The position numbers were made by a program, and so were the translations under genes. This document shows positions 36,121 to 48,131 of a stretch of DNA of 64,000 bases, piece by piece. The notes below the pieces were generated by a model. The model was not told the DNA's origin and did no database searches. It was given only the letters and a program-made list of their open reading frames with translations. This stretch comes from Sordaria brevicollis (Eukaryota; Ascomycota; Sordariomycetes; Sordariales; Sordariaceae): the NCBI GenBank assembly GCA_033439795.1, contig JAUTDP010000001.1:3534001-3598000 (forward strand), read 5' to 3'. The first letter of the stretch is position 1; the number at the start of each line of letters is the position of its first letter.

Positions 36121-38346
36121 AATCGAAAGTATATAAATACCGACGTAATAAATATAAAGAAATACGAGGTTATAATAAAAATTATTCCTTTTATCCCCGC
36201 TTATACAATAAAGGATTAAAAGTAGGTAAGAGGAATTAATAATTAAATAAATTAATATTATAATTATATTATTAAAAAGATATAGACTTTTTACTATAAT
36301 AAATTGCGTAAGAGAGGAGAATTATAAAGAAAGAGGGAGGATAAGGAGGAAAAAAGAGGAGGAGGGAAGAGGAGAAGGGGGATTAATAAATTGGGGAATA
36401 AATATATACTTTTAATATTAACCGCTTAAACTACCCCTAAATCGACTATATTAAATAAAATTATATTTATCGAATTATAAATACAAATATTCGATTACCC
36501 TTTATATTATAGCCTTTTCGAGAATATAATAAAAAATTTAAAATAGAATATAAAATATAAAATATAAGCTCGAATTTGAAAAAAAATATTAGATATATAA
36601 CGAAATATTTAATATATTAATCGATATTAGCGCTATCTATACCGTTTTGGCGATCTACACCCTAAAACGAAGGCATTTATATATCCCCTTATATTATTAC
36701 TATTTAAACTCTAAATTTAATACTAATTAAATATATCAATTCGGTTTAATTTAGCGATTATAGCGTTATTTTTTTTATATATATACGATTTTTTTTAGTA
36801 ATAATATTTTAATATAAATAAAAGTAAAAAAAAAAATAATCCGGGGTAGCCCTACTTCCTACTCCCTCCCGTCTATAAGAACCTAATAAATTACATTTAA
36901 ATTATATTCGACTATTATAATATATTATAATATAGTATAATTATAAGTTTAATTATACAATATTCGAATATAATACTAAATCGACCAAATTACTATCGAA
37001 AGAATTTAAATCTTCCTCCTATAATTATAAATTTGGTAATTCCTCTTTATTAATTTTATTAATAATACCTAATTTTTTTTTTAATATTCGAAAGTACGCC
37101 TCCCTCTTCCTTTTCGAAATAATTATAAACCGGTATATTTTGGCTTTAAATCCCTTTTACTTTTAAAAAACAAATTTAACGATTTCCTTATTAACCTTAT
37201 CCTCTTAATTTTCGTTAAAAATATTAATAACCTTCTTTAATTATTTATACGATAGCGCGGGGGCAATAAGTTCGATTTATAATTATAATTATAATTCGGT
37301 AATAAAGAGAATATTTATTAAATATTTAAAAAATTCGATAATAATATTATTATTCGATTTCTTTTTCTTCTTTTTAGGATTAATTAAGTTAACCGCCTTT
37401 TTTTTACCGTTGCGTATATAAGTAGGGACCGCGAAATCTCCCTCGATATTTTTATTATTAAAATTATATAATACGCTAATGGGCGGTATATCCTTCTATA
37501 ATAATAAAGCGCTAAAGGTTAAGGCGTAATTCCTAATAACTCTTTAATTATTAATAAACGCCTCTTTTATAAAAATACGGTACGGGAAGGTCTTATATCG
37601 AAATTATTAATATTCTTTATACGTTTATTACCTTATTAATTAATATCCCTATAAAAATACCCCAATAAAATATAGTAAATTAACTTCTAGAAAAGAATCC
37701 TATATAATATCCTTAACGGTATATAGCCTTATTTTATCGTCGTATCCGAATTTAAATTAATTAATATAGTTATTAAAAACCTATTAAATACGCTATTTAT
37801 ACTTAAAATAGTCGATTTTATTACGTATTTAATTAATATTTACTTCGACGTTATATTTAATACGCAACATAGTAACGATATTATTATATATAGTCTCTTT
37901 AAAGCTACCTTAATTAATAAAACTATTATCGCTAGCGGTTTTTAATACTTGTAGGAGGGACACTTCTTATACCTTAATTTATTATTATAATTTTTTAGGG
38001 GTTTTCCTCTTAGTTAAATTAAAGGGATTAGTAGTAATTTAATTAATTGGTTAATTAAATTAGTTAAAAATTGGTACCTATTAATTAAATTAGCTCTTAT
38101 CGGTTATTTTACTAATAAAATTAATGGTTTCGATTGGGTATAGTAAGAATAGGGGGATTAGTAAATAGGAGGATTGGTACTAATTTTAAAATACTATAAT
38201 TTTATTATTTTTAGTATAGATTTATATTTCCGAAGTTTTTACGATTTTAGTATGCTAAATGGCACTTAGAAATGCCAATTGGAAGTATTTTTCTTGGTAG
38301 AAACGTATAGGGATAGTTTTGCGGTAAAAGTACTTTAGAATGGCCC

Positions 38347-38641
38347 TGTCACAGGCTTAGCCTAGTGACTGCACGTGACTTGGTCACGTGCCTGTGCCAA
38401 GGTTGTGATCACTGCTGAGATGATTACAACCTTGCTCGGCTGGCCCGCCGCCGCGGTCGCACAGCGACACGGTCGCGGTCCCGGTCACATGACCACGCGC
38501 GCCCTGCGCGCGCATGGTCTGTGCGCCGTGCCCTTATAAGGGCAGCCACCCGCGCACAGCTTCGCTCCCTTTCCTCTTTTCCTTCCTCGTGTAATATCGC
38601 ATATCCTATTCTACCTACCTTGGTCGTGTTTACCCGTGATA
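38347..38641. mobile_element. Solo LTR, 295 bp, inserted in the Harbinger element
   Basis: Starts TGTCACAGG and ends CGTGATA (TGACA expected; one C-to-T). It is flanked on both sides by GGCCC (38342-38346 and 38642-38646), a 5 bp target duplication. There is no internal retrotransposon sequence on either side, so it is an LTR left by recombination. It is GC-rich and scarcely RIP-mutated although it sits in heavily mutated DNA. It contains a TATA-like CCTTATAAGG near 38531 and CACGTGACTTGGTCACGTG, a palindrome-like pair of CACGTG sites near 38374. Orientation was not settled. Confidence 0.88.
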
Positions 38642-39185
38642 GGCCCGTACTACTTTATAGAATAATACTTCTAGAACCCCATTTCCGGGCCCCATTTCCG
38701 AGTCGCCAAACACGCCCTTATCCGTGTGCTCCCGATAAAGCTTCCTATTTCTACCGCGTTTTTTACCAAAAATAGTCGGATTGGTTCGGAGGTTATTATT
38801 ATAACGAATACGGACAATACTATTACGATTGACCCTAAGCTTCGAAGTTAATAACTTATCGGTAAAGTTTATGCCCAGTTTTCGCAGCTCTTTTTCGAAG
38901 TCTCTCTCGAGGTCTCTGTAGGCGTTGCTATAGCCTTTGATGTAGGCCTTCTTTGGTATATTGAAAGCTATATCGACGATAACAACAACAAAGAGATATA
39001 TTACGAAGTAAATAAAGAAAAAAATAACGAAGTAAACAATGACAATGAGAAAGATCACAACGTAAACAACCTGAAGATTGCCAGTTTTACCACCAAAATC
39101 TATGACGTTGTTAGGGTGGTGACGTGGTGGCTGTTAAGCGAGCCATAGCCCCACTGCCTGCACCTGGTATTTTTTTCAGCACCTG

Positions 39186-42100
39186 CCCGTACCTTGCAGC
39201 GGTTCGGCTCACATCCTCCAGACTTGAACCTCATGATACCCACCAGCAACCTTCGATCAACAATCGGCACAAGAAACATCTACATTGGACCTGATGAAAC
39301 TGGCGCGCCAACCCATCATCATATCCCGCCGTCGCAACCATCGATGGCGCATGACCTCTCTTTATGGCTCATCATTCCCACCTGGAACTGGGACCGTCTC
39401 CCCGCACGATATGAAACACGCAAGCCGTGAAGACCCAAGACGGACGGCTGGAGGCCAAGCCTGATGGTATCCGAGTGAGAGACGTGTTTGGTATCGAAAA
39501 CCACGATTTCATGATCATCAAAGTCAGATGGACTGTATGTCACAGTACGACCTCGCCAAACGGTTAAATAACGTGTCTGCAGGCCTCAGGTCCACTGTCA
39601 TTAAACACCAAACCAACGTTGATATCGAATGGTTCTTTGACTTTCCTCAGCTATAACTTAACAATGACTAGGTATATCAAAAACTTTCGAAAAAGTTATC
39701 AAGACCCCAGATATTATTGATCAAGACTTTCAATCCCCAAAGTCAGCGAAATTCAACTGCAACAACACCACCAAATGGAAAGCCCAAGCCGCGAGGCTTT
39801 CCTGGAAAGATTCGCATTCGAGACCAAAATCAATTTCATCTTTCGGCTTCTCTCTTCGTGGGCGGAATCTCTGGTTCAAAAGCCATCTTCTTTTCGAGCT
39901 TTCGTCGAACTACATCTGGATTTAGCTTCGACCGAACGTCAATTGGCCGAAAGGCTGGGCTCCAAAAAAGGTAGAGTTGTCATTGGCCCAAAGCCACAAA
40001 AATCTTGATGAATAATATCTAGAGTCTTGATGAATAACTTTTCCGAAAAACTAGGTTTTAAGACGAGGCAAGTCCCTTCCGTAACACATCATTGGCCAGC
40101 CTAGTATCTAGGATCACAGACGTCTCGATCCCATCATGTGATTTCGGAATGTCCATTTCGGGACTGATTGGGCCTCTCGTTTGGGGTGGCATCTCACTTC
40201 TTCGTCTTTTGCAAGGCTCAAACACAGCCAGCTATGACCAACCGTTTTGCAGACTTCTGAATGGTTTGCCTTCTTACACTTTGAAGAGATGAAGCGCCTT
40301 CTGAGGCAGCCAATCATGCTCGAGACCCTTCACTATGTTCAAGGTGAAGAAACTTGACACACCTCGTCATGCTCTTTTACGATGTGCCGGCTGCCTCCCT
40401 TTTAACCGCCGGACTTTCTTTGGACTTTGAAGGTTTCTGGATTGTTTCCTCTTCCATATCCTCGTGCCGGTTCTTTACAAAGCACATTGTTTCGAAGTCT
40501 CTCGGCACAACTGATCCTTCGGTTGTGGATGATTACGTACTTGGACCACGAGCTTTTACCGATATCTTTTCCTAATGGTCGAGCACATGGACCTGTTTAC
40601 TCCTCGAAGACTACAATAGCCATGATGCTGGTGTCAGGCTTCGACGTGTTGATACAACATAGGCCCGTCGCATTCTTGAATTGACAACTCGAATCAACGG
40701 AAATCTTGAAGGATCAAATCGGAGACTTGAAATACCGTGGACCGCAAACAGTGAGGCCGTTGATGCGGGGAACATGCCATAAACCAACCGTTAACCACGA
40801 AAACTCACCGTCGAAAGAAGAGTCAAACTTGACCAGTAATCATCGGAAGTCCTGCCGAGCGTAGACGCCAGTACCAATCGATGCAATCGGCCGCTCAACA
40901 TGCAGCAATATTCGAAGGATGGGTGTTACCGTGCGAGCCTCTCTCTACGTCTGCGCGGGATGTCGAAGCGAACAAGCGAACGGAAGTGTCCGAGTATCTT
41001 TCTTTAACCAGAAATGTCCATTCCCGTCTTAGCCCGTTTCAATGAGAGCCAAGCCATGGCCTGTCAAAAAACAAACGAACTTACCTGCTCGTCAACGTCT
41101 GCATGTCAGCTCCCTTGTGTGGTGGTTCCGCGTAACGAATGGCGTGCCGGGCGGTGGGTGGTCGAAGATTTCCCGAATGGGAGGCCGTTCAACTCGGCTA
41201 CACTATACGATTTCGAGACAGAAGAAGTGTAGATGATATCTTCATGTTATGTCATGTTATGTCAGTTTTAACGGATTTATGTTTGGTTCACTTGTTTCGT
41301 CATCCATTCTCAGTTCAACTGGCTTTCCCACCACTTCTCTCTTGTATTTGGCATTCCTTCCTCTTCTTACTCGCCTCCTCTTTCTTTCGTCTCTCTCCCT
41401 CTCTCTTTTCGCATTTCAATGCGCACCGCCAATGTGGTGTTTTTTTGCGCTTTACATATTGGTACTATGGTTACGGAAATGCCGGTAGTTATTCCCATGG
41501 TTGCATGAAAGATGTCTTTTCCAATCGGAAACTATCAGACATCCTTTTGAAGCTTTATGTCTCTGCTAATACGTCACGACTCTCACCTATCGAGCTATCC
41601 GAAAATCAACTCGAAACCCCAATGAAGATCTCGAGGTTTGAATAGTTCTGTGTTCTGTAACGCCACTATAACTGTCCTTCAACGTCGTTCGTTCGTTGGC
41701 TATGCCTATGGGTCATGCGTGTCTGGCTGTCTGTCTGGGTAATTGTAGTCGAGACCGGCCGGCATTCACACTGGTGAAGGCGAAAAAGGGTCTGAAACCC
41801 GCCTTTCTCAGTTCTTGCGGTAAGTTATGTATGTCTGTCTTTCGTTAAACTCGAGAGGTCTCATTTTGACGATGTCTGATGTGGTGTGTGGTTTTGTCGT
41901 AACACAACAAAGGACAGGGAAATGTCAACTTGAACTTCCAGACCGCCGCGGTTCAAGACACAAAGGTGAACCTCTGAGGAAAACCGAAAGACACGCCGCA
42001 GGTCGTTCTGTGGTACTTTGACCACGTTCCTATGTAGGTGAGAAAAACATCGAGGTGAGTTGAGGTATCATGTATGCCGTCTTTTCCGTGTAACGGAGGC

Positions 42101-42437
42101 GAGGACCCTTAAGATATCCTCGGTAGTACATTTCCTGATGTGTGTACGTACAAGTGCGTCGTGTGTGTGCTTCCCCGGCAGTTTGTGGTGTGTTTTTGTG
42201 TGAGCCTTCATCAATTCCACCAAGCCGGTCTCCTTTGTTGCGCAACAGATCCCTTCCGCGCGGACGGTATAACTGAGAAGGGGCTTAGCTCGATGGCGAA
42301 TGTTACATGGCTCGTATAGGTGCTGTGAATTCTGTAAAAGAAAGGCTATCAATTCGCCGGCAAAAGAGGAACAATGTTTGCTTCGGCTGATCACTGTTGA
42401 GAATGGAAGCCTTTCGAACAAAAAGATACCAAAAGTC
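39186..42437. other. Intergenic DNA, no gene recognised
   Basis: GC-balanced sequence right of the transposon nest. Several frames of 70-170 codons exist on the + strand, but none shows a domain, splice context or biased codon use. A short phrase (GTCTTGATGAATAA) occurs twice near 40005-40040. No RNA gene was seen. Confidence 0.45.
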
Positions 42438-42447
42438 GAAACTACCC

Positions 42448-42951
42448 CGGAATCGGTAACGGGTTAGACTCCATATGGTAACGGGTGAGACTTTCCCTAC
42501 TTACAGGTGCCAGACCGACCGCCAGACTGCAGCCCACCCAGCACAGTAAACGAGCGCGCGCCACCACATCGCTGCCCAGGGACAACCTCCATCCCCGCAC
42601 AACTACCTATCAACGACTATTAATCAATTGCGTAAGCACTCTGAAGCTATCACGAACCTCGCCGCCGTCACTACAGAAGCTCCAACTACCCCCGAGCGCA
42701 TTGCGCAATCCCCTATTACCCTATCGATTAATTGTTTTAGGGTTTTTAAATAACTTTACGTAAAAGAGTGATATGGAGTGCGTGCGTGCGTGCCAGCGTT
42801 GTGTGTAGTGCAGTACCTAGTACCTCTATATAGTAGCGTGCGCTCGCTTACTGTGCTGGGGGTGGGTTGCAGTCTGGCGGTCGGTCTGGCACTTGTAAGT
42901 AGGGAAAGTCTCACCCGTTACCATATGGAGTCTCGCTGGTTACCGATTCCG
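42448..42951. mobile_element. Mutator-type MITE, 504 bp
   Basis: Terminal inverted repeats of about 113-116 bp (42448-42560 and 42836-42951). Both begin CGGAATCGGTAAC and share AGACTCCATATGGTAACGGG, TGAGACTTTCCCTACTTAC and CCAGACCGACCGCCAGACTG, with few mismatches. GAAACTACCC is duplicated directly outside both ends (42438-42447 and 42952-42961), a 10 bp target duplication within the 9-11 bp range of Mutator-like elements. The roughly 275 bp centre codes for nothing. The element is not RIP-mutated, which suggests recent arrival or escape because it is short. Confidence 0.9.
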
Positions 42952-42962
42952 GAAACTACCCC

Positions 42963-44516
42963 TTAAACTGGCAGGAGAGGTGAAAAACTAAGGGGTCATT
43001 CAGATGCATATGGAACCCGAAAGTAACCTTCATCATGCAGGTTGGATGGTACTGTATTGGGGTTACCTATGTATCGTTCAGACAGTTCCAGAGAAGAGAT
43101 GTTTCCCAATAGGGACCATCCGTTGCCCGTCAAGATGCAACTTTGCGCTGTCAAATGAAGGTGCATGTGTGGGTAGGACGGGACTCGAACAGAAAGAAAG
43201 AAGAATTCTGATACCTCTGTTTTTGTTCCGCGATGCCATTTGACACAGGTTTCTCTGCGGTGATAGCGTAGTATTTGGTATAGGAGAGCCCTATCATGAT
43301 TACAGCAACCGTCTGGAGTTACGTTTTTGGCTTGAGCAGATAGTTCGTATATGCTTCAAGTCCAGCTAGCGTATAGTCAACTCTTGCTCGCCATGATAGG
43401 ACCGTGGGGGTTTTGTTGTTGACGATGAGCTCGCTTCTAGCTATTCTTCTTCTTCCGGACTTCCTGTGCCCTCAGGTTCCAGACGAGAGACATATGATAT
43501 CCAGAATTCAGACATCCCCAGATGTGCTGCCACGACAACATCATATTGTCCCAGGAATCGATCACCGATGGGCATTCGTTAATACCTCAAACGAGGATAG
43601 AGACTACCAGCTGCGAGACGACAACACCGCAGTTGCGGTTCGACCAACACCAACCTACGAACAAGCGAACAGTACCAGAGAAGACAACAACAATTGCTGA
43701 TCCATATGCAGTTTCGGCGATGGACCAATGTCGAGCTTTGAGACGCGGGATGCGCAAAGAAGAGAAACAGAAATCGACAGACCGCTCTTCCACCCATCGG
43801 CCAAACACCGGCCACCTCTACCGTAGGACCGTAGGTACCAACCGCAGTCACAAGCATATCATATCGCTCGGCACCCGAATCTGTCCGTTATCGAGTGGGC
43901 AAATCGGCAGGCTGGGCGTTGTTCTGTCTTCAGCGAGTCTGGGTGTCCCCAGCGCAAAAGAATATTGCATGGAGCGTTGGCTCAGGGGGTTTCCGTGCTC
44001 CGGAGGTGGGCCGGGGGGGTGGAAGCTCGGGCCTGGCCAATCAAGCGGCCGAGTTGCCGGTTTCTCTCCAGAAACTCCCTCGACCCTCAATTGCCCGCGT
44101 CGTCTCCCCAACCCCCGCCAGCCCACCCGCCCGCATGGAACCTGCACAACCTAACAACCGACGCGCCGTGGCACGACGCACCCAAGCCAGCAGTGCGGGT
44201 TGCCCTGTCGAGGTCGAGGGAAAAGAATTTGTTGGAAACCTGAACTCCGAATTCGTTTTCTATCGGCGGAAAAGGGTTGTACAGACACTGTCTCTCCCAG
44301 GGGCAACTTTAACCGGCGACTCTCGATTCGGCCGTCAAAAGGCAGAAAAAACGTTGACGGAATTAGACAGGATCAGGATGTGGTCATGCATGTTGAGGTT
44401 GTGAACAGATTCTGCTCCAGGATTAAAGGTTGTGTTCGTGCTTCTTGCGTACGTATGTACGTGTTGCTACTTCCCTTCCCTACTGTATGTCCGTCCTCGG
44501 CTGTCTTTCTTTCGTG

Positions 44517-44548
<32 letters not shown>

Positions 44549-45237
44549 CATCGTTTGTTACCATACGATTCACCATCTAGTTGGGGGTGAAGTATAACTG
44601 TTGAGGTGCCATTGAGAGTAGCCAACGGGGAAAAGTGAAAGGGAAAAAAATTCAAGATCCATCCCGGAGTTAACCATATGTACTATTCGAATTTTTAGAA
44701 GGCATGCTATGATTCCTTGGGAAAATCGGTTGGCTGGCGTTTGCGATTGGTTCTGGCCATTTGCTCGTGTTACTGTATCGTATCATTGAAAGTTGCAGAA
44801 TCCCAACATTCACCTCGAACAAGTATCTCGGCCACGAACCTAGCCGCCATCTGATTCAACTTTTGCAATTTGAAATGTCTTTCAGTCCTCTGTCTCTGTG
44901 CCCTGGACCGGACAGGCAGCTGTCATCGGGCGGGCAAGTCTAGAGCCCGAAAACCCCGGGGCTTGGGAAGAGGATGCGAGGACCCCTGGATACTGTAACA
45001 GATACCTTGCATGTGTCCAAAAAGGTACCCAAGTGACAAGTCCCTCCTTGACCGCCCGCCGCCCGCCGGCGCGCGCGTGGACTGGACTGCATGGAAATGG
45101 AGCTCCAATCTCCAGACGTGCAATGATTATGGATTATGGAAAGCTACCCACATCCACATCGGAACCACCTCGCAAGAGGCTACATCTCCCGCCATGTCCC
45201 TTGCGGAGCCCTTGTCCAGCTTGTCTAATCCCCCAGG
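42963..45237. other. Intergenic DNA upstream of ino1
   Basis: GC-balanced sequence with overlapping frames of 90-210 codons on both strands at 43.5-44.4 kb. None has a recognisable domain. A run of 30 T lies at 44519-44548. The right end is the ino1 upstream region; a CATGTG, the core of the yeast inositol-responsive element, is at 45010-45015, but the flanking bases do not match the full consensus. Confidence 0.45.
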
Positions 45238-45245
45238 TATATAAA
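45238..45245 (+). promoter_or_regulatory. Candidate TATA box of ino1
   Basis: TATATAAA about 700 bp before the ino1 start codon, followed by CT-rich leader-like sequence. If used, transcription would start near 45270 and give a leader of about 670 bases. A GTAAGT at 45453 could be the donor of an intron in that leader; I could not fix its acceptor. Confidence 0.45.
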
Positions 45246-45945
45246 GAAGGCCTTCCAACCAACGTCCCTGTTCGCTCTTTTGTTTCGATCCTCATCGTCC
45301 TTCAGAAAGATCAAATTCTGTCAAGTCCAGATTCCTGCCGACCATCCCGGTCACGTACCTCGCTCTCCCCCTAAAAGCCAACTAACCATCTGATCGCGCT
45401 CCCGAGCCGCGATCCCATCATCCGCCAAAACGTTTTCCAACCTACTCAACTCGTAAGTAATTGTCTTTCCAGGTTTCGAGCCTGCCGCCTTTTCACGTTC
45501 CTGCCATCCCTACAACCGCCAACCAACCTGCCGCCCTTCTGCTGTGTTGCCATGGCTATTCGCTTGTTGGACCTGCCCTTCACCGCGCGGGTGTCAGGTG
45601 AAGAGGAGAAACCTTGAGGTCGTCCCTTATTCACTAGACACACTTCACGGTCCCGGAGCCTGTTCACCGTCCCCGAGCCCATTCACTGTCCCAAAGTCCA
45701 TTCATACCCCTTGCGGCTCTGCGCTTTGTGCCACCGGCGGCTCGAAAAAAATTCCCAATCCTCGAACCCTTCCGCTAATAAAAATAACAGAGTCCATCAC
45801 CCGTACGCAGGAGCCCGTTGTTCTGCCTCGCCCGGAAGTTCAGCGGACTCAGTCTTTACCCCATAAAAGACTTTCAGCAAGCAAGAAACAAGCCAACCAA
45901 CCCACTTACCTGCACCTGAACAACCAAACCCAAACTACCGTCAAA

Positions 45946-47562
45946 ATGCCTTCTATCAACGGTACCAACGGCACCAACGGCGCTCATGCCAACGGTGATG
46001 GACACATCAACACTACCCCCAAGACTTTCGTTGTCAACTCCCCCAACGTAGTCTACACCGACGAGGAGATCCGCTCCAAGTACACCTACCGCACCACTCT
46101 GTGCACCGTCGAGGGTGACAGCTATGTCGCCGTCCCCAAGGAGACCGTCTACGACTTCAAGGTCGACCGCAAGGTCCCCAAGACCGGTATGATGCTGGTC
46201 GGCTGGGGCGGCAACAACGGTACCACCGTTACCGCCGGCATCCTCGCCAACAAGCACAAGTACAGCTGGGCCACCAAGGAGGGCACCCAGGAGGCCAACT
46301 ACTATGGCTCCGTCATCATGGGTTCCACCATCAAGCTCGGCATCGACGCCAAGGGCAAGGACGTTAACGTTCCCTTCCACAACGTCCTCCCCATGGTCCA
46401 CCCCAACGACCTCGTCATCGGCGGTTGGGATATCTCCGGCATGCCTCTTGACCAGGCCATGGACCGCGCCAAGGTCCTCCAGCCTACCATGAAGGAGCTC
46501 GTCCGCGAGGAGATGTCCAAGATGGTTCCCCTCCCCTCCATCTACTACCCCGACTTCATTGCTGCCAACCAGGAGAACCGTGCCGACAACATTCTCCCTG
46601 GCTCCAAGGCCTCCATGGAGCACGTTGAGAAGATCCGCAAGGACATCCGCGACTTCAAGGCTGCCAACGGCCTCGACAAGGTCATCGTCCTCTGGACTGC
46701 CAACACCGAGCGTTACGCCGAGTTGATCGAGGGCGTCAACGACACCGCCGACAACCTCCTCAAGTCCATTGAGGCCGGTCACGAGGAGGTCTCCCCCTCC
46801 ACCGTCTTCTCGGTTGCCTGCATTCTCGAGGGCACCCCCTTCATCAACGGCTCCCCCCAGAACACCTTCGTTCCCGGCGCCATCCAGCTTGCCGAGCGCC
46901 ACGGTGCCTTCATCGGCGGTGACGACTTCAAGTCCGGCCAGACCAAGATGAAGTCTGCCCTCACTGACTTCCTCATCAACGCCGGCATCAAGCTCACCTC
47001 CATCGCCTCGTACAACCACCTTGGCAACAACGACGGCTACAACCTCTCCTCCCAGAAGCAGTTCCGCTCTAAGGAGATCTCCAAGTCCAACGTCGTCGAC
47101 GACATGGTCGCCGCCAACACCGTCTTGTACAAGGAGGGTGAGCACCCCGACCACACCGTCGTGATCAAGTACATGCCCGCCGTCGGCGACGACAAGCGCG
47201 CCCTCGACGAGTACTACGCCGAGATCTTCTGCGGTGGTCACCAGACCATCTCGCTCTTCAATGTGTGCGAGGACTCCCTCCTTGCCTCCCCCTTGATCAT
47301 CGATCTCGTCGTCATCACCGAGATGATGACCCGTATCCAGTGGAAGGCCAGCGAGTCCGGCGCCTCCGAGACCGAGGACTTCAAGAAGTTCCACTCCGTC
47401 CTAAGCGTCCTCTCCTACATGCTCAAGGCTCCCCTCACTCCCCCCGGCACCCCTGTTGTCAACGCCCTTGCCAAGCAGCGTGCCGCTCTCACCAACATCT
47501 TCCGCGCTTGCGTCGGTCTCGAGCCTGAGTCTGACATGACCCTTGAGCACAAGCTCTTCTAA
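45946..47562 (+). CDS. ino1: Inositol-3-phosphate synthase
   Basis: Intronless, 538 residues, the normal size for fungal enzymes. It converts glucose 6-phosphate to 1L-myo-inositol 1-phosphate using NAD in the cytosol, the first and rate-limiting step of inositol and phosphatidylinositol synthesis. Seen: the NAD-binding GWGGNNGTT (residues 86-94), [54 protein letters not shown], the catalytic-region [37 protein letters not shown] and PLIIDLV. The frame is open 134 codons further upstream, but that part is leader: family homology starts after the ATG at 45946, whose context TCAAAATGCC is good. Codon use is strongly C-ended, typical of a highly expressed gene. It converges with the OB-fold gene 569 bp downstream. 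Confidence 0.98.
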   Translation: MPSINGTNGTNGAHANGDGHINTTPKTFVVNSPNVVYTDEEIRSKYTYRTTLCTVEGDSYVAVPKETVYDFKVDRKVPKTGMMLVGWGGNNGTTVTAGILANKHKYSWATKEGTQEANYYGSVIMGSTIKLGIDAKGKDVNVPFHNVLPMVHPNDLVIGGWDISGMPLDQAMDRAKVLQPTMKELVREEMSKMVPLPSIYYPDFIAANQENRADNILPGSKASMEHVEKIRKDIRDFKAANGLDKVIVLWTANTERYAELIEGVNDTADNLLKSIEAGHEEVSPSTVFSVACILEGTPFINGSPQNTFVPGAIQLAERHGAFIGGDDFKSGQTKMKSALTDFLINAGIKLTSIASYNHLGNNDGYNLSSQKQFRSKEISKSNVVDDMVAANTVLYKEGEHPDHTVVIKYMPAVGDDKRALDEYYAEIFCGGHQTISLFNVCEDSLLASPLIIDLVVITEMMTRIQWKASESGASETEDFKKFHSVLSVLSYMLKAPLTPPGTPVVNALAKQRAALTNIFRACVGLEPESDMTLEHKLF

Positions 47563-48131
47563 GCGGTCAACTCGCACGGTCACGGATATGAGAGGGTCTA
47601 GGTGTATGATGGTTACTTAGACGGAGGAATTAATATGGGGTTTCGTCGCTGTGGAATATGATGGGCTAGCGTGTCTTTTCGGAGGTCGCTTTAACAGCGA
47701 TTGATGGGAAACATTGAAGAGAAAATGGTTCAGGAGCGGGTAATGATTTTGCTGTCGGGAAGGGGCTTGGAAAGAGAACATAGTTAGTAGCTTGGTCTTT
47801 TTGCTGGATTGCCTGGAGAGGTACAATAATGAATACCGTTCTTACATATCCTTTTGTGCCTTTTGTTTGCTTGATCTTGGTGACTGATGCGTGTAACTCA
47901 TAACTCATTTGCTGAACAAACACGATGCTGACTTGTCGAAATGTTATCGCCCCCCCTGCAATACATACCACAATTTGCTGTCATACCTGTCCCCATACAT
48001 GCTCATCGTCGACATAGTCCCATCTCATGCCACCATCATTTTTGACCTGCTGATATAACAAACAACATGCACTTTAATCTAGTGATATGATGCAAAATCA
48101 AGCCCAAGTCGGATATCTCCGGACTCAGTCT
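47563..48131. other. Shared 3' region of ino1 and the OB-fold gene
   Basis: The two genes converge here, so this 569 bp stretch should hold both 3' UTRs and terminators. It is T-rich with no coding frame of note. Confidence 0.55.

Larger units (their letters stand above)
34736..38717 (+). mobile_element. PIF/Harbinger DNA transposon (RIP-degraded)
   Basis: Middle layer of the nest. TTA is duplicated at 34733-34735 and 38718-38720, the target duplication typical of PIF/Harbinger. The ends match in inverse: GGGGGTGTTTGGCG on the left and GGGCGTGTTTGGCG (reverse complement) on the right, with further GCTCGGAAA-type similarity inside. The size is 3982 bp, or about 3.7 kb without the inserted solo LTR. 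It carries a DDE_Tnp_4-type transposase relic, described separately. The interior is heavily RIP-mutated and the ends much less so. Confidence 0.88.
33608..39185 (-). mobile_element. Tc1/mariner-like DNA transposon relic, interrupted by a PIF/Harbinger element
   Basis: Outer layer of a nest. The ends are inverted repeats: CAGGTGCTGAAAAAAATACC at 33608 and its reverse complement ending at 39185, followed inwards by related CAGGTGCAGG and GGCTCGCTT sequence. CCCGT stands directly outside both ends (33603-33607 and 39186-39190). Alternatively the true ends are the TA-flanked inner CCAGGTGCAGG repeats (33626 and 39167), which would fit the TA target of Tc1/mariner. The minus-strand coding relic is split by the inner insertion: a helix-turn-helix-like N-terminus (ERDFEKELRKLGINFTDKLL, VNRNSIVRIR) at about 39058-38721, and the C-terminal catalytic part at about 34100-33690. 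The latter reads PIEN-like, QYVYTMAAFINTVNQFF, ERVKEGQEEFE and SVHQRYKDIIKN. The superfamily call is good; the exact ends are uncertain. Confidence 0.75.

Noticed and set aside
38630..39058. Minus frame of 142 codons read as one gene
   Set aside because: It crosses the Harbinger end and the solo LTR boundary at its lower end. Only the part from about 38721 upward belongs to the outer transposase relic.
43165..43200. GGGACTCGAAC, resembling a reversed tRNA T-arm
   Set aside because: The stem bases on the other side do not pair and no anticodon arm can be drawn at the right distance.
43522..44404. Overlapping frames of 90-210 codons on both strands
   Set aside because: No domain, no splice context, and frames overlap on both strands in GC-richer intergenic DNA. 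They look like chance.
45874..47394. Minus-strand open frame of 506 codons opposite ino1
   Set aside because: Its composition (mainly Gly, Val, Leu, Asp and Glu) is a by-product of the strongly C-ended codon use of ino1. It has no domain, and ino1 is certain.
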